From NCBI GenBank assembly GCA_937873695.1, contig CALMYL010000007.1, positions 1 through 64,000 of the forward strand: 64,000 nucleotides of DNA, read 5' to 3'. A program made the translations under genes and the position numbers. This document shows positions 1 through 9,521 of the stretch, one piece after another. A model generated the notes under the pieces. That model was given only the letters and a program-made list of their open reading frames with translations, made no database searches and was not told the origin of the DNA. This DNA is from an uncultured Ignavibacteria bacterium (GTDB lineage Bacteria; Bacteroidota; Ignavibacteria; Tepidaquicellales; OLB5). Position 1 is the first letter of the stretch; every line of letters starts with the position of its first letter.

Positions 1-363
1 TATTCCTTACTGCTGCCTCCCGTAGGAGTCTGGACCGTGTCTCAGTTCCAGTGTGACTGATCATCCTCTCAGACCAGTTACTGATCGTAGCCTTGGTGGG
101 CTGTTACTCCGCCAACTAGCTAATCAGACGCAGGCTCATCTTCAGGCGCCGAAGCTTTAACAACTGTCTTGATGTCAAGCCGCTGCATCATCTGCTATTA
201 GCTCCGGTTTCCCGGAGTTATGTCAGACCTGAAGGCAGATTACCTACGTGTTACTCACCCGTGCGCCACCTCCACAAGATATTGCTACCTTGCTTCAGTT
301 GACTTGCATGTATTAGGCACGCCGCCAACGTTCGTCCTGAGCCAGGATCAAACTCTCCGTAGT
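1..363 (-). rRNA. rrs: 16S ribosomal RNA, 5' part (cut by window edge)
   Basis: The reverse complement contains the universal 16S start region: the 27F-type AGAGTTTGATCCTGGCTC at 341-356 is followed by GACGAACG, GGCGGCGTGCC and TACATGCAAG. The left edge holds the CTGCTGCCTCCCGTAGGAG segment, the 338-region conserved site. The gene is transcribed leftward, so only about its first 360 nt are present. The mature 5' end is placed approximately, a few bases before AGAGTTTG. Nothing else of the rRNA operon is in the window. Confidence 0.97.
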
Positions 364-553
364 AAATTTTTTTAATACTTTGGAGTTTGATTTTTTTATA
401 ACCGACACAATAAGCGAACTTATTGTTGGTTGTTGATGAAACTCAAGAAGAAATTACGCACACAAACTTATTATGTTTGCGTGTTAAAATTGTTGAAAGA
501 ACGTAATTATACTAGTGTGATTGTTTTGAATCAGGTATAATTAATCAGGGTTA

Positions 554-584
554 CAAAATTACCTGTATTTCTTCTAAATGTCAA
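554..584 (-). promoter_or_regulatory. Likely rRNA operon promoter
   Basis: On the minus strand there is a TTGACA box (579-584) and, after a 17 bp spacer, TAATTTTG (554-561). The second box fits both a sigma-70 -10 element and the Bacteroidota TAnnTTTG element. It lies about 190 bp upstream of the 16S start, leaving an AT-rich leader. The boxes are seen directly; their use as a promoter is inferred from position. Confidence 0.6.
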
Positions 585-599
585 GGAACAAAACAGGTG

Positions 600-1809
600 A
601 AGGGGGGTAAATATTTTAATGGTATTACACTTAGGTTAGCTATCTGTTAAGCAAATAATGCAGATAGCATTCCACTTTTTTTTGAAAAAAAGTTTAATTT
701 TTTTTATTTTTTTAGGTTTTTTAATTATTGGAAATTGAAAAATGGTTCCACCGACCTCCAAATATTCTTGTATATAATTTAAATACAAGGGTTTATATCC
801 CGCCAAGGCGGGACTGCGAAAATGTCTAAAGACATTTTCTTGAATGCGGTTTAAGTCTCAAAAATGCGGTTCCCGCGCTAAAATCGCTAATTATGTTATG
901 GATATAGCGCTTAGCTGGAGGGTTTGAGATTTAGTTGATAATTGATAGTTGACAATGGATAGTGGATAGGTGGATTGAAGGAGGGGGCTTTACAGCGGAG
1001 CCTCAGATTTAATCATCTCCCCCTGCAAGGCCGAAGGACTGGCGAAGACACGTGGGAGATAAAGAGGGGGGATTGGGGACGATTGCTGCGGCATCATGAA
1101 AAATGAGGATTGCTGATCTCCGATGGGGGTATGGGGTTGTCAATGCTTCTCAATCGGCCTATGAAAAACAGCGTTTAAAAACTTGAGAACGCATAATATA
1201 ACAGCAAAAAACTGTTTGACCCGCCTTAGGCGGGGAGTTTTTTTTGCGGCAAATGCGTTCGAAAAGTTTTAGCTGTTTTTCATCAGCCTTGATTTTTTTG
1301 GTACTTTTTGTATCAAGACAAAAAGTACATAAGCACATTTCACCCCTACGGGGCTCTGTCTATAAACGGATTTCAAACTCTACAAACATTTCACTCCTAC
1401 GGAGTTAAAAGCTCAAAACAGAAGTGTATTATTCCGATTTTCTTTACAGGAGAATTGCTGGTTTGCAAGTCAACTCAAAAAAATATCATCACATGATACA
1501 CATATATGCATTAGGCATAGGTATATTTACAGCAAGTGACAAATACCATCCCGCTAAGCAGAAGCGCGGGACCAGCAAAAAACGCTGGAACGTGAAATGC
1601 GAAACGAAAGACAAGTATCAACTTACATACTTTTATAAATATTAATTAATAAATTGGTGCTGCGAATGAGATCCTTCCTTCCTCCCTCTACGAGGTTTTA
1701 AGGCAGGCGTCGCTATAGTTCCACATGATAAAAAAAATTATAACATAAACGAAAAATGGGGTTAATCGAATGAGATCCTTCGTCGCTTCGCTTCAGAGGA
1801 TGAACTTTT
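600..1809. other. Gene-free, repeat-rich intergenic region
   Basis: I see no convincing gene in about 1.2 kb. The region holds AT-rich leader sequence; a solo GATAATTGATAG-type repeat (933-970); a long imperfect palindrome (1159-1286); paired cccctacgggg and ctcctacggag motifs (about 1340-1405); a CCCGC...GCGGG palindrome (about 1549-1572); and two copies of a GAATGAGATCCTTC motif (near 1664 and 1769), the second running up to the next gene. Short open frames at 1308-1645 overlap these repeats and look non-coding. Confidence 0.6.
1159..1286. repeat. Long imperfect palindrome with nested stems
   Basis: The outer arms pair TGAAAAACAGC with GCTGTTTTTCA, followed by AAAACTT and AACGCAT pairings. 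An inner stem pairs GCAAAAAACT with AGTTTTTTTTGC. The tip is CCCGCC-TTA-GGCGGG (1220-1236) followed by a T-run. The whole unit could fold as one hairpin of about 128 nt. It resembles a non-autonomous palindromic element or a transcribed hairpin; the tip alone would also act as a terminator. No gene is attached to it. Confidence 0.6.
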
Positions 1810-2955
1810 ATGAAACAATTTAACCAACAGCTTCACGACGATATCGCTTTGCTGAGAACACTGCATGCAAAGAAAGATAAACACGGATTCAATGTGATGA
1901 AAGCGGAAATTATGAAGAAACATAATATCAGCAAAGCCACGGTTTACCGTGAGATGAAAAAAGACACTCCGGGTGAGTATAAGATACCGAACTACAATCC
2001 GCCTAAGATGGATATAAGGATGCCGGAAATTTTAATGGTACGCGAGCTCCTTTTAAGCGGCAGGCAGGCAACTGAGATCATTAAAATAATGAGCAAGGAG
2101 CTTGATATAAAATATCACTGGGATAGATTTGACGCCGTAAGAAAACTCGCTGAGGAACTGCCCGAAGATGAATACGACCCGAAGCAAACCGCATTCGCAA
2201 GCGGCGGAAGGAAATTTTTTACTGAGCTGTTTAACCTGGAATACATGGCGCCGGGTAATTACGATATATTTCCGGTAAACGGTGAAATGATAAAAGTATC
2301 CCGCGAAAATTATGATCTTATCGTACTCATTGTAATGGATGATAACCCGCCCGATGGGGAGGATATAACAATGAAAAAATTGAGGGAAGAAGTGCTGGCG
2401 CATGAACTGCAGAAAAAGAACACCATGCGTGCAATAAAAGCACTTACAAACAGCGGTGAGCCCGGCAGCGCGTACGCGCTTAAGAGTCTGAACGAAACAT
2501 ATGAGAAACTGCTGGCTAAGGATAAACGCATTGAAGAAAAGAAAAAATACCTGCTGCATCACGCCAAAACCTGCATGGTTGATAGGTTCTACGCCACTGA
2601 GAACCTTAACGATCCCACTGATTATGAGCCCGATGAAGCGCTTGAGGCATTAAAAAAGGATCCGCAGGATTTGGAAAATGCAAACGCAAAATCAAAGAAT
2701 GATAAACCGCCTACACTCAGGACAATTAAAAACATCATGCTTAGAGATGTATATGAAAACTATGTAAACAGGCAAAACGGGATAAAAAGCACTGACGGCT
2801 TTGAGCCTGACGAAGAATATCTTATGGCTGAGCGCGCACTGCTTGAAAGTACGGGGTTAATAGAAAAAGAATCTGATAACGAAGTAAGAGCAGAAGATGA
2901 AAAAAAAGCGGGTGAAGAAGAAAAAAGAAATGACGAAGAAAATATAACAAAATAA
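1810..2955 (+). CDS. Uncharacterised protein with N-terminal helix-turn-helix
   Basis: This 381-residue protein is not recognised. Residues about 28-52 look like a helix-turn-helix (HNISKATVYREMKK), similar in style to recombinase and IS630-type DNA-binding helices. A second possible one follows (LLLSGRQATEIIKIMSKEL). The rest is soluble, charged and mostly helical, ending in a very acidic/basic tail rich in Glu and Lys. There is no signal peptide or membrane segment. Two more unrecognised small genes follow on the same strand (2997 and 3537), so the three may form a module. A DNA-binding role is inferred only from the helix-turn-helix. Confidence 0.75.
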   Translation: MKQFNQQLHDDIALLRTLHAKKDKHGFNVMKAEIMKKHNISKATVYREMKKDTPGEYKIPNYNPPKMDIRMPEILMVRELLLSGRQATEIIKIMSKELDIKYHWDRFDAVRKLAEELPEDEYDPKQTAFASGGRKFFTELFNLEYMAPGNYDIFPVNGEMIKVSRENYDLIVLIVMDDNPPDGEDITMKKLREEVLAHELQKKNTMRAIKALTNSGEPGSAYALKSLNETYEKLLAKDKRIEEKKKYLLHHAKTCMVDRFYATENLNDPTDYEPDEALEALKKDPQDLENANAKSKNDKPPTLRTIKNIMLRDVYENYVNRQNGIKSTDGFEPDEEYLMAERALLESTGLIEKESDNEVRAEDEKKAGEEEKRNDEENITK

Positions 2956-2996
2956 ACTTAACTAACACTTATTTATAAACAAAAACAAAAAACAAA

Positions 2997-3419
2997 ATGA
3001 AAAAACAAGTTAAGGCAGTAAAGGAAGTAAAGACATCAAAAGAATTAAACAAATTGTATGAAGAAATAATGAAGCCTGCAACTGCGAGGGAGGGCAGAGG
3101 ATTCAAATTGCCGGTTGGTAAAGAATTTATTCTTGTAGGCGGCGATGCTATAAAAATGGTACACGAAATAGTGATGGGGTACGCGTTAATACCGGGTGAG
3201 CTGCCGGAGGATAAGATAGCCAGAAAATACAAGGCACAAAAAGCAGTGCTTAGATGCCGGGTACGTGAACATTTAAATAACATGAAATTCTGTGTACCGG
3301 CTGAAGAGCTGTTTGATATGTATACTATTGTTACAGCGATCAAAAGGAATAAAGTAAACGAAGATATTTTTAAACTGGCAAGGAAATATTTTGAAGTGCC
3401 AACTATAGCAGAAATTTAA
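2997..3419 (+). CDS. Uncharacterised 140-residue protein
   Basis: No family is recognised. The protein is basic at its N terminus, soluble and largely helical in appearance, with motifs such as GRGFKLPVGKEF and ELPEDKIARKYKAQKAVLRCRV. It starts 41 bases after the end of the helix-turn-helix gene at 1810 and is probably cotranscribed with it. Good codon structure and the absence of internal repeats argue that it is real. No function can be assigned. Confidence 0.65.
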   Translation: MKKQVKAVKEVKTSKELNKLYEEIMKPATAREGRGFKLPVGKEFILVGGDAIKMVHEIVMGYALIPGELPEDKIARKYKAQKAVLRCRVREHLNNMKFCVPAEELFDMYTIVTAIKRNKVNEDIFKLARKYFEVPTIAEI

Positions 3420-3536
3420 CTAAACTTTCTACTTTGCGTCAGGTCGTAAGACCTGACGCCACAGGGGTCCGTGGTATAGGGACTTTCCTCCCGGCACTCA
3501 GATTATTTTTTTATAAACCAATAAACAATAACTTTT

Positions 3537-3722
3537 ATGATAAAGAAAAAACTCACGGTAAACAGGGCAGTAAAGGCAAAAAAGCGAATTAAGGATCATG
3601 CAGAAAATGATTTTAAGGATTGCGATAAGCTGATAGCGAACATTGGCGGCAGGAAAATCGAGCTGAATAAGCAGCAGCAAAAGGAGGTATTGGAGTTTAT
3701 ATATGCCATTGGCAGTCGTTAA
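3537..3722 (+). CDS. Small basic uncharacterised protein
   Basis: This is a 61-residue, lysine-rich protein with a plausible amphipathic C-terminal helix (ELNKQQQKEVLEFIYAIG). It follows the 140-residue gene after a spacer that carries a palindromic CAGGTCGTAAGACCTG repeat. It could be the third member of the 1810-3722 module, but its small size leaves some chance that it is spurious. Confidence 0.45.
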   Translation: MIKKKLTVNRAVKAKKRIKDHAENDFKDCDKLIANIGGRKIELNKQQQKEVLEFIYAIGSR

Positions 3723-4129
3723 CTAAAAAGCAAAACCAAAAGACTGCCACAAAGACTCAAAGACTCAAAGAAAAGCAAAAAAAAGGGCTTTTGCAAGGAC
3801 GACCCGACACCCTGTAGAAAGATAAGCAGGGCAGACCTTAATAGCCGGGCCGCCACGCCTTACTGAACGCAGTTAAGGAAGGTCTCACCCTTACGTTACT
3901 TTGACTTTCAGGAATTCACGGGGTGATTTCGCAGTCCCTGTTTACCCCCTTGGGGCTGAAAGCGGGAAAATAACAAAACCAAAACCGTTATATTTGCATT
4001 ATGGCAGATGTGCAAGCTTGTTTTAAGAAAATATTAAATATATATTTATATTATATCTTTAGGGAAAGATGATAAATTTAACAATTATTGAAGTTTAATA
4101 ATTCATTAACGCAACAAGCTTAAAAAACA
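3723..4129. other. Intergenic region with dispersed repeats
   Basis: No gene is seen. The region contains a CACAAAGACTCAAAGACTCAAAG motif of the type seen near 8655 and 17218, and a TCCCTGTTTACCCCCTTGGGG...GAAAGCGGGA segment (about 3937-3968). The latter recurs in reverse orientation at about 17369-17403. The last 150 bases are AT-rich and should hold the promoter of the restriction genes, but no clear boxes are assigned. Confidence 0.5.
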
Positions 4130-6043
4130 ATGATATTACCAACAAATATTACAAAAGATCACTTACTAAGGGCTATTGAAAAAATTGATGCAGAAGGCAT
4201 TCCACCAGATGGACAATCAAGATATTATGATGTTATCTTTATGGGAAAGCGATATCCCCCAAAACTAATAATTTCTTATTCAAATTTTTTTGCAAATGGA
4301 ACAATATTGGAGAGAAATAGTTTTCATGGTGGTATTGGTTCCCAAGGTTTTAAATTGTTAGAAATGAACGGTTTTGTGATACAAGAAAAAGAAAAAAAGA
4401 AAACTCATTGTTGGATTGAAAAAACCCTTGTAGTTGGAAGGAGTGATAGAAAAGAAGGACCTCGAGCTTTAGGTAAAGTACTATGGTCACCAGAAAAGTC
4501 AAAAGATGGAAAAGATATATATTGTAATATGCGCTTTGTAGAAAATGGAGATATTATTCTACATCTCATAGACAATAAGGAGTTTATCGGAGTATCAATA
4601 GCAAAAGAAACCTATGTTCAAACTACTGGCTTAGAAGGAACAAATTGGGAAGGCCCATCATATTTAATAGAGCTAGAAAATTATGCAGAACTAGAACCTC
4701 CAATCCAAAGAGAGGATATTTTTAACGAAAGAAATAATAATGAATTAAAAAAAATCATGGGGAACTCAGAAGTCTTCTATACTAGTGATTTTAATTTACG
4801 ACAAGGAGCGTATCTGACTCCATGCCCTGATGATCTATTGTTTATTTTGAATCAGATATATAAATCTAAATCTCAAAAAAATATTCCTTACATAAATTTA
4901 AACGGTTACTCAATAATTATGGAATCATTCAACTATAAGAAAATCTATTCTGATTTTATAGAAAATGGATTATATTTTTCGGACAGATTAATCTTACGAT
5001 TTGTAGCTTCTTTGATTACGAAACCTTTTGTAATTTTAACTGGTCTCTCAGGTTCGGGAAAAACAAAACTTGCACATGCATTTGCTCATTGGATTTCGGA
5101 AACTGAAGGACAGTATTGCATTGTACCGGTAGGTGCAGACTGGACAAACAGAGAACCTTTGTTGGGATTTCCCAATGCATTAAACAATAATGAATATATT
5201 AAACCGGATAATCAAGCACTGGAATTGATTCTTGCAGCAAATGATGATCCAAATAGACCCTATTTTTTAATTCTTGATGAAATGAATCTTAGCCATGTAG
5301 AGAGGTATTTTGCTGATTTTTTAAGTGTTATGGAGACAAACAATAAGATTTCATTGCATTCATTAGACAAAGATAAAGTAAAAATACCTAATGAGTTAAA
5401 CATGCCAAAAAATCTTTTCATTATTGGTACTGTCAACATAGATGAGACCACATATATGTTTAGCCCCAAAGTACTGGACAGGGCAAATGTTATCGAATTC
5501 AGAATTGAAAAAGATGAAATGGAGAAATATCTTGAGGGTTTTATTAATATGGATTTTAAATCGCTTCAATTTGCTGGTGCATCAATGTCGGGTAATTTTT
5601 TAAAAATAGCATACGATAACAACATCAAAGTTAATAATCCAAATGAAATAGTTTCAGCTTTATTGGAATTTTTTGATAGACTTAAGGAAATCGGTGCCGA
5701 ATTTGGTTACAGAAGTGCAAATGAAATATTCAGATTCACGGGGGTAATAAACGCAATTGAAAAGGATTGGCATGAAAACGATATCATTGATGCAGCTATA
5801 ATGCAAAAACTGTTGCCAAAGGTACACGGTTCAAGGCGCAGGTTAGCACCTGTTCTGGAGACACTTGGGATTCTTTGTTTTAGGAACGAGATAGATGAAA
5901 AGGAAAAGATCAAAGAATATCTTAATCCTGTCAATGAAACAATAACAATTCCTGCGCTTAAATATCCATTATCATTTGATAAAATTTCGAGGATGTACAG
6001 AAACCTGATCAATAATGGTTTTACCAGTTATGCGGAAGCTTAA
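4130..6043 (+). CDS. mcrB: McrB-like AAA+ subunit with EVE-like reader domain (type IV restriction)
   Basis: This is the motor and recognition subunit of a modification-dependent restriction system. Residues about 1-85 resemble the N-terminal head of ScoMcrA-type enzymes (YDVIFMGKRYPPKLIIS). Residues about 115-200 look like an EVE/PUA-type modified-base reader (NGDIILHLIDNKEFIGVS). The C-terminal half is an McrB-type AAA+ module: Walker A GLSGSGKTK near residue 305, Walker B LILDEMN near 380, and the McrB signature IGTVNIDETTYMFSPKVLDRA near 432. The nuclease partner starts two bases after its stop. The genes are AT-richer than their neighbours, which suits horizontal transfer. The AAA+ call is strong; the EVE call is by eye. 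Confidence 0.88.
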   Translation: MILPTNITKDHLLRAIEKIDAEGIPPDGQSRYYDVIFMGKRYPPKLIISYSNFFANGTILERNSFHGGIGSQGFKLLEMNGFVIQEKEKKKTHCWIEKTLVVGRSDRKEGPRALGKVLWSPEKSKDGKDIYCNMRFVENGDIILHLIDNKEFIGVSIAKETYVQTTGLEGTNWEGPSYLIELENYAELEPPIQREDIFNERNNNELKKIMGNSEVFYTSDFNLRQGAYLTPCPDDLLFILNQIYKSKSQKNIPYINLNGYSIIMESFNYKKIYSDFIENGLYFSDRLILRFVASLITKPFVILTGLSGSGKTKLAHAFAHWISETEGQYCIVPVGADWTNREPLLGFPNALNNNEYIKPDNQALELILAANDDPNRPYFLILDEMNLSHVERYFADFLSVMETNNKISLHSLDKDKVKIPNELNMPKNLFIIGTVNIDETTYMFSPKVLDRANVIEFRIEKDEMEKYLEGFINMDFKSLQFAGASMSGNFLKIAYDNNIKVNNPNEIVSALLEFFDRLKEIGAEFGYRSANEIFRFTGVINAIEKDWHENDIIDAAIMQKLLPKVHGSRRRLAPVLETLGILCFRNEIDEKEKIKEYLNPVNETITIPALKYPLSFDKISRMYRNLINNGFTSYAEA

Positions 6044-6045
6044 TA

Positions 6046-8322
6046 ATGATTAAAGATTGTTTAAAGATTCCGGTCAATCTGGATAACGGCAACTCAATAG
6101 AACTTAAAATCGAAAGTACCTCAAAGGCTTCGCTTTTTTTAATGACCGGCAATGAGATTATTGATGGGGAGTCTCCTTTTCAGATTATTGAAGGTAACTG
6201 TTACGACTACGAAATCCCTTCTGAATATACTTTAAGAGACACTCATGGCATAGTAATATCGAATAAAATTAATAATTCGTATGGCACTATTGCCCCGAAT
6301 ATTTATGTCGGGACATTGTCCTTGGATATCTACCGCAAAGCAGAAAAGTTCGGTGAAATAAAGCTCGAAGTTAGATCTGTTAAAACTGATTACAGAACTG
6401 ACTATAGAAAAATGCTTTCGAATATTACTGAACAATGCCTGGATTTAATTTTTCTTCACAGCTCGCCTGTAACGCAAACAGCAGAAACGGATTACGATAA
6501 AGATTTCAAAACATGGCATCAACGGTTCGCTTTCGTCAAATCAATTATTGATACAGATGAATTCAGCGAATCAGTTAACAAGATAATATCATCACCTTCA
6601 ACAAAATGGAAGGAAAATGAAATTGAAAAAGATATAAGAAGTATTGGAAGATTAAGAAATAAAGAAATAAGACAAATTGCTGGAGCAAGAAACAGAATAA
6701 ACTTACCTGATAACCACCCTTTAAAATCAAATCATTTACAGTCGGTTCCTTCAAAAATAATAATTTCAGGCAAAATAGAAACAGTTGATACAACCGAGAA
6801 TCAATTTGTTAAATATGCTCTTCAGTCTTTTTTAGTTTTTGTTACAGATTTTTTAACTAGGTTAAGAAGCGAAAGTAAAACAAAGCTCGAAGCAGAAAAA
6901 GTAGAATCTCAGTTAGAACAAATACTCGGTCATTCTGTTTTTAAAGAAATTTCAAATCCATCAACAATTCTTCTAAACAGCCCTATTCTGCAGCGCAAAG
7001 AAGGTTATCGTGAGATATTAAAGATCTGGTTAATGTTCGGTCTTGCTGCAAAGCTAACGTGGAAGGGCGGAGAAGATGTTTATGACATAGAAAAAAGGAA
7101 TATTGCAGTATTGTATGAATACTGGCTATTCTTTGAACTGTTAAAAATTGTTGATGAAGTATTTGGGTTAAAGCCTGATAAAAGTCTGATTGTAGATACA
7201 AATGATAATCTGAATTTACAGTTAAAGCAGGGTGAACATTTTGCAGTCAGGGGAAAATGTGATAAATACTCCAGGAAACTTAATGTTTGTTTCAGCTATA
7301 ACCGGACATTTTCAGGCAGTGCAACTGATGGAAATTATCCGGCTGGAGGAAGCTGGACAAAAAGTATGAAACCTGATTACACTCTTTCAATCTGGCCACA
7401 AAATATTACGGAAAATGAAGCGGAAGAACAGGAATTAATTGTTCACATACATTTTGATGCCAAGTATAAAATTGAAGAAATACTTCAATACCTCGGTGAA
7501 GTTACAGATTTGGTTGAGGAAAAGATTGAACAAAGCAAAGGTACATATAAAAGAGCTGACCTTCTGAAAATGCATGCATATAAAGATGCAATTCGCCGAA
7601 CAGGTGGAGCTTATATATTATATCCCGGAAAAGAAAAGAACACATACAAGAGAAGAGGTTTCAGAGAGTTAATTCCGGGACTTGGTGCTTTTCAAGTACG
7701 GCCTTCTGAAAATAATGATACAGGTTCAGAAGAACTGGTAAGATTTTTTCATGAGGTTGTAGAACACTTTATTGACAGAGTTTCACAAAGAGAAAAAGCA
7801 GCATACAGGATTTTTGAAATTCATAAAGATGAACCAATGAAAGATAGTCAATTAAAAGAAACATTTGCAGAAGCCTCGGGATCAAACAGAGGGTTTCTTC
7901 CTGATGAAACTTTTGTGTTAGTTGGCTTTTGTAAAAGTGATGAACATTTTAAATGGATTGAGGATACTGGTTTATATAATTTAAGACCCGGACCTGAAAA
8001 AGATCCTATTTTTTTAAATTCAGAAATAACCGGGGCTAAATATCTGTTGTTACATTCTGAAAAGGAAGCTGTAACTGATATGTTATATAAAATTAAAGAT
8101 AAAGGTCCAAGAATATATTCTAAGAAAGATTTGATTAATTTATTGTATCCGAACCCCGGTCACGAATATTATTTAGTTTATGAATTGGATAATGAAGCAA
8201 TACCGGAATTTAAGAATAAAGAATGGGATATAAGAAAATTCAAAAATTATAAATCAGGCCGTCAATCAGCGCAACCATTCACAGCAACTTATTCAGAACT
8301 TTTCAGAACCTTTAAAAAATAA
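6046..8322 (+). CDS. DUF2357 / PD-(D/E)XK nuclease, McrC-like partner
   Basis: This 758-residue protein is the likely effector nuclease of the McrB-like gene just upstream (two-base gap, so translationally linked). The middle part carries the DUF2357 type of fold, with a YEYWLFFEL segment, followed by a PD-(D/E)XK_7 (formerly DUF524) core whose HFDAKYK motif lies near residue 469. The C-terminal 130 residues (from FVLVGFCKSDEHFKWI, with a YLLLHS segment) form a separate conserved-looking module. It could help sense the substrate, but I cannot name it. By family knowledge, such pairs cut modified or otherwise foreign DNA. The nuclease call is firm; the target is unknown. Confidence 0.85.
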   Translation: MIKDCLKIPVNLDNGNSIELKIESTSKASLFLMTGNEIIDGESPFQIIEGNCYDYEIPSEYTLRDTHGIVISNKINNSYGTIAPNIYVGTLSLDIYRKAEKFGEIKLEVRSVKTDYRTDYRKMLSNITEQCLDLIFLHSSPVTQTAETDYDKDFKTWHQRFAFVKSIIDTDEFSESVNKIISSPSTKWKENEIEKDIRSIGRLRNKEIRQIAGARNRINLPDNHPLKSNHLQSVPSKIIISGKIETVDTTENQFVKYALQSFLVFVTDFLTRLRSESKTKLEAEKVESQLEQILGHSVFKEISNPSTILLNSPILQRKEGYREILKIWLMFGLAAKLTWKGGEDVYDIEKRNIAVLYEYWLFFELLKIVDEVFGLKPDKSLIVDTNDNLNLQLKQGEHFAVRGKCDKYSRKLNVCFSYNRTFSGSATDGNYPAGGSWTKSMKPDYTLSIWPQNITENEAEEQELIVHIHFDAKYKIEEILQYLGEVTDLVEEKIEQSKGTYKRADLLKMHAYKDAIRRTGGAYILYPGKEKNTYKRRGFRELIPGLGAFQVRPSENNDTGSEELVRFFHEVVEHFIDRVSQREKAAYRIFEIHKDEPMKDSQLKETFAEASGSNRGFLPDETFVLVGFCKSDEHFKWIEDTGLYNLRPGPEKDPIFLNSEITGAKYLLLHSEKEAVTDMLYKIKDKGPRIYSKKDLINLLYPNPGHEYYLVYELDNEAIPEFKNKEWDIRKFKNYKSGRQSAQPFTATYSELFRTFKK

Positions 8323-8921
8323 TACATTAACTTTTTTTTCTTCTCCGTGCCCTCAGTGCCTCCGTGTTGAAAAGCTTATGATATCAATTTTTATAAGCGG
8401 TAGTCGTTAAATGAGGAAAAGCGAATGCGGGCGCGGGTTTGCGGGCGTGGGTCTTAAGACCTCCATCTGTCAGAGCCAGATCTACGACATGCAGAGCCAT
8501 CTGCCGGAGCAGACATAATCTTTGTTTGTTTTTAGAGATTCCTTGACTAATACTATTTTCAATTCAGGGCTAAAGCCCATTCTTTTTTTTACTTAAATCC
8601 ACGCCCTAAAGGGCGTGGCTACACAAATGCGCTGTAAGGTGGAATTATTATTCTTTGAGTTCCCTTGAGGCTTTGTGCCTTAGTGGCTCGCTTTGGGTTT
8701 TGATTTTTAAAGATTCCTGCTTTCTGAGGAATGACAAGCAAAAGCGCTTTGCGACCCCTCGTTCGGCTAACGCCGAACTCTGCCCCTCCTTAAAAATGGA
8801 GGGGAGCTGAAGAGCAGTAACTTATTATTTATTTGATATTTAGGCTTTGGGATTTGGTATTGGGTTATACTAAACCTTTTCATTTCAATCTGCATCATAT
8901 TATTGTAATTTAGGAGAAAAT
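8323..8921. other. Intergenic region with several dispersed repeats
   Basis: No gene is seen in about 600 bases. The region contains gtgccctcagtgcctccgtg and gaggctttgtgccttagtgg motifs, a CACGCCCTAAAGGGCGTG palindrome near 8602, and a two-hairpin element at 8762-8813. The last 30 bases before the sigma factor gene include its ribosome-binding site, TTTAGGAG. Confidence 0.55.
8762..8813 (-). repeat. Dispersed two-hairpin GC-rich element
   Basis: Read on the minus strand: stem CCCCTCC/GGAGGGG, then stem TTCGGC/GCCGAA, then a GAGGGG tail. The same architecture recurs at 13049-13104, 15725-15784 and 34581-34626. Shorter one-hairpin forms lie at 26003, 27339, 61362 and 61701. Confidence 0.6.
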
Positions 8922-9521
8922 ATGCGGTCTAATTTAGCCGAGGCAGGAAATACTGCCGAGGGGGGAGCACTGGAGCTGGTATCTACAAGTCCGGATAGAG
9001 AGTTTGAACTGATTCGCCAGGCGGCGGCAGGGAACTCTCACGCATTCAGGGAGCTGTATAACAACAATGTAAAACGTGTTTATGCAGTGTGCCTGCGCGC
9101 ATGCCAGGATAGAGATACAGCCGATGAGCTTACCCAGGAAGTATTTGTTAAAGCGTGGGAAAAACTTTCATCGTTCCATTTTGAAAGTAAGTTCTCCTCA
9201 TGGCTGCACTCAATAGCTGTGAACCAGTTTTTGATGATGAAGCGCTCAGAGAAAAGATTCACAGAGCGCGTTGGAGAGCTTACAGAGATTTTAACGCGCG
9301 AAAATCCGCAGGCTAAAGTTAAGCAGGGGTATGATTCCAGAATTGATATCGAAGGAGCCCTCGAAAAATTACCGCAGCAGGCAAGAATGGCATTTGTACT
9401 TCACGATATTGAAGGATACAAGCATCACGAAATATCAAAACTGATGAATATAGAAGTTGGAACTTCAAAAGCCCATTTACACCGGGCAAGAAGAATGCTG
9501 AGGGAGGAGTTAACGAAATGA
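8922..9521 (+). CDS. ECF RNA polymerase sigma factor (SigE/RpoE-like)
   Basis: This 199-residue sigma-70 family factor has only regions 2 and 4. Region 2 is AFRELYNNNVKRVYAVCLRACQDRDTADELTQEVFVKAW near residues 45-85. Region 4 is LPQQARMAFVLHDIEGYKHHEISKLMNIEVGTSKAHLHRARRMLREEL at the C terminus. A good ribosome-binding site (AGGAG, 6 bases before ATG) supports the start. Its TGA overlaps the ATG of the anti-sigma gene by four bases (ATGA), the usual arrangement for a sigma/anti-sigma pair. It probably directs an envelope-stress or secretion regulon; the signal is unknown. Confidence 0.95.
   Translation: MRSNLAEAGNTAEGGALELVSTSPDREFELIRQAAAGNSHAFRELYNNNVKRVYAVCLRACQDRDTADELTQEVFVKAWEKLSSFHFESKFSSWLHSIAVNQFLMMKRSEKRFTERVGELTEILTRENPQAKVKQGYDSRIDIEGALEKLPQQARMAFVLHDIEGYKHHEISKLMNIEVGTSKAHLHRARRMLREELTK

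Noticed and set aside
1336-1410. ctcctacggag motifs resembling the 16S 338 site, considered as rRNA fragments
   Set aside because: Only the short palindrome is shared; flanking bases do not match 16S, and similar motifs lie at 41372 and 41431 far from rRNA.
1308-1645. Two overlapping small open frames on the plus strand
   Set aside because: They run through cccctacgggg/ctcctacggag and CCCGC palindromes and have low-complexity, unfamily-like products; best read as repeat sequence.
2053-2562. Minus-strand frame opposite the 1810 gene
   Set aside because: Shadow of a longer, better-structured gene; composition is typical of an antisense frame.
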